64,000 bases of DNA from Verrucomicrobiales bacterium (GTDB taxonomy: Bacteria; Verrucomicrobiota; Verrucomicrobiia; Limisphaerales; J093): contig JACKPW010000001.1 of the NCBI GenBank assembly GCA_024233215.1, forward strand, positions 186,001 through 250,000, written 5' to 3'. Of the stretch, positions 62,733-64,000 are shown one piece after another (within the stretch, counting starts at the first letter, position 1; every line of letters begins with the position of its first letter). The position numbers were made by a program, and so were the translations under genes. Below the pieces are notes generated by a model that saw nothing but the letters and a program-made list of their open reading frames with translations, ran no database searches and had not been told where the DNA came from.

Positions 62733-64000
62733 GTGAACGTGAACCGACAAACCCATTCAACCCGTCGCCTGCGTATTGTTGCCAGAGCTGGCGTGCTCCT
62801 CCTGTGCGCGGCATGCCCCGCTCGCGGTGCCGAACCCGTGACGGCGGCAAGCGCTGAACCGGTCGATGGGGTGGCGGCTGAGGAACCGGCGAAGGGCATT
62901 GACGATCATCTGCTGGACACGTTCAAGAACGGCAAGTTCAACCTGAATGTCCGGCTGCGCTGGGAGCATGCCGACCAGGACGGATTGGATGCGTCGGACG
63001 CGGTGACCGTCCGTCCCCGTCTCGGTTTCACCACCGCCCCGTTGTTCGGGTTCCAAGGCATGCTGGAGGCGGAGAACATCACCAGCCTTGGCGCCCCGTA
63101 CAACCCCGCGGGATTGGACCCAAGTGAACTGGGCCGCACGGTCATTGCGGATCCGGAAACGACCGAGATCAATCAGGCGTGGCTGAGCTATTCCCGCTGG
63201 GACTCGATGGTTCGAGGCGGTCGGCAGCGGATCGTTCTGGATGACGCCCGGTTCGTGGGAGATGTGGCGTGGCGCCAGAACCAACAGACCTTCGACGGCG
63301 CCGTCCTGAGCAGCCAGTTTGTCCGGGATCTGACGGTGTTCTACGGCTACATCGACCGGGTCAACAAAGTCTTCGGCGACGATCATCCGATGGGACATTT
63401 CAACTCGGACTCGCACTTGGTGGACCTGAACTACCAGGCGTGCGAGGCCGCTCAACTGGGTGCGTATGCCTACCTGCTGGATTTTGACAATTCCCCGGCG
63501 AATTCGTCGCAGACCTTCGGTGGCCGGTTGACCGGGAAATGGCACCCGCACGAGGACTGGACGTTGGCGTACCGGGGTGAGTTCGCCTGGCAAAGCGGTG
63601 CCGGGAACAACCCGGTGGACTACGATGCGCCGTTCTATCGTGTCGACCTGCAGGCCAATCGTAAACCGGTCCTGTTTGGGGTCGGTTATGAGACGCTGGG
63701 CAGCGATGACGGCAAGTTCGGCTTCCAAACGCCGCTGGCCACGCTGCACAAGTTCAACGGATGGGCTGACGTGTTCCTGGTCACCCCGACCGCCGGGTTG
63801 CGTGACCTGAACGGGCGGGTGGGAGTGACCCTGCCGTATGAGACTCCATTGCAGTTTGTCTACCACCACTTCTGGTCGGACAACGGCGATGTCGATTTCG
63901 GCCAGGAATACGACGCGGTAATTTCGCACAAGTTCGGCCGGTTCTTCACTTCGCTGGCCAAGGTGGCGTGGTACGACGGCAGCGGGGTCTACCCGGACAA
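62733..64000 (+). CDS. Alginate-export-type outer-membrane porin (3' end outside window)
   Basis: The frame runs open to the window edge; about 422 residues are visible. Start is GTG 62733 (or GTG 62739), followed by a signal peptide ending around CPARGA. The body has the Alginate_exp-type beta-barrel features: LNVRLRWEHADQDGLDASDA, VRPRLGFTTAPLFGFQGMLEAEN, EINQAWLSYS, GRQRIVLDDARFVGDVAWRQNQQTFDGA and YGYIDRVNKVFGDD. It probably lets an oligosaccharide or acidic polysaccharide cross the outer membrane. Truncated by the window, not by mutation. Confidence 0.85.
   Translation, partial: MNVNRQTHSTRRLRIVARAGVLLLCAACPARGAEPVTAASAEPVDGVAAEEPAKGIDDHLLDTFKNGKFNLNVRLRWEHADQDGLDASDAVTVRPRLGFTTAPLFGFQGMLEAENITSLGAPYNPAGLDPSELGRTVIADPETTEINQAWLSYSRWDSMVRGGRQRIVLDDARFVGDVAWRQNQQTFDGAVLSSQFVRDLTVFYGYIDRVNKVFGDDHPMGHFNSDSHLVDLNYQACEAAQLGAYAYLLDFDNSPANSSQTFGGRLTGKWHPHEDWTLAYRGEFAWQSGAGNNPVDYDAPFYRVDLQANRKPVLFGVGYETLGSDDGKFGFQTPLATLHKFNGWADVFLVTPTAGLRDLNGRVGVTLPYETPLQFVYHHFWSDNGDVDFGQEYDAVISHKFGRFFTSLAKVAWYDGSGVYPD

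Noticed and set aside
62757..63929. A 390-codon minus-strand frame at the window end
   Set aside because: The plus strand holds a continuous alginate-export-type porin frame, open only because the window ends; the minus frame is its shadow.

Overview
The window is one stretch of a high-GC bacterial chromosome, most likely from Verrucomicrobia (PVC group, near the Limisphaerales/Pedosphaera lineage). This is inferred from gene content: a pseudopilin with the FTLIELLVVIAIIAILA leader and an H-X9-DG C-terminal motif, a large secreted HEAT/CxxCH protein of the PVC type, DUF4838, DUF5060, ThuA and URO-D family catabolic proteins, weak Shine-Dalgarno sites, many GTG starts, and intergenic inverted repeats of the kind common in these genomes. 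No phage, insertion sequence with transposase, CRISPR array or rRNA was seen.

Layout. 1-5.2 kb: 3' part of a giant surface protein (Ig-like, near-identical MBG repeats, nine SdrD B-like domains). 5.3-9 kb: minus-strand housekeeping genes (ispF, typA) and small unknown genes. 9.1-13.4 kb: two secreted carbohydrate-active proteins (DUF4838, GH2). 14-19.1 kb: an APH-fold kinase translationally coupled to an aberrant enolase paralogue, followed by a membrane-fused spermidine-synthase-like protein. 19.1-23.4 kb: aminotransferase, Gfo/Idh/MocA dehydrogenase, URO-D family protein. 23.5-28.2 kb: chaperone operon grpE-dnaJ-rsmE, a DegP/HtrA protease, and rpsU with a good promoter, UUG start and terminator. 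28.3-31.7 kb: sugar isomerase - LPG-synthase-like membrane protein - CCA-adding enzyme, overlapping by GTGA junctions. 31.7-34.5 kb: hypF-hypC. 34.6-36.4 kb: SPFH - PH-like - ribbon-helix-helix operon with a perfect 18-bp palindrome over its promoter. 36.5-45 kb: esterase-like tandem protein, tRNA-Gly(CCC), ThuA, DUF3748, and a sodium symporter / Phd-VapC toxin-antitoxin / DapA-like aldolase run. 45.2-50.8 kb: the HEAT/cytochrome protein and an LVIVD-repeat protein. 51-52.9 kb: an ECF sigma factor coupled to a one-TM protein and a Spy-like protein. 53.3-57 kb: isochorismatase-ThuA fusion and DUF5060 glycosidase-like protein. 57.1-62.6 kb: P1B-4 metal ATPase, purM, an unknown membrane-anchored protein, a pseudopilin. 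62.7-64 kb: 5' part of an alginate-export-type porin.

Together the genes describe a heterotroph specialised in extracellular polysaccharide and sugar-acid breakdown. The two points most worth attention are the kinase/enolase-paralogue pair, whose enolase lacks the catalytic histidine, and a dispersed inverted-repeat family (GGGGTCAG...CTGACCCC type) whose arms supply the final codons and stop codons of genes and, once, a start codon.
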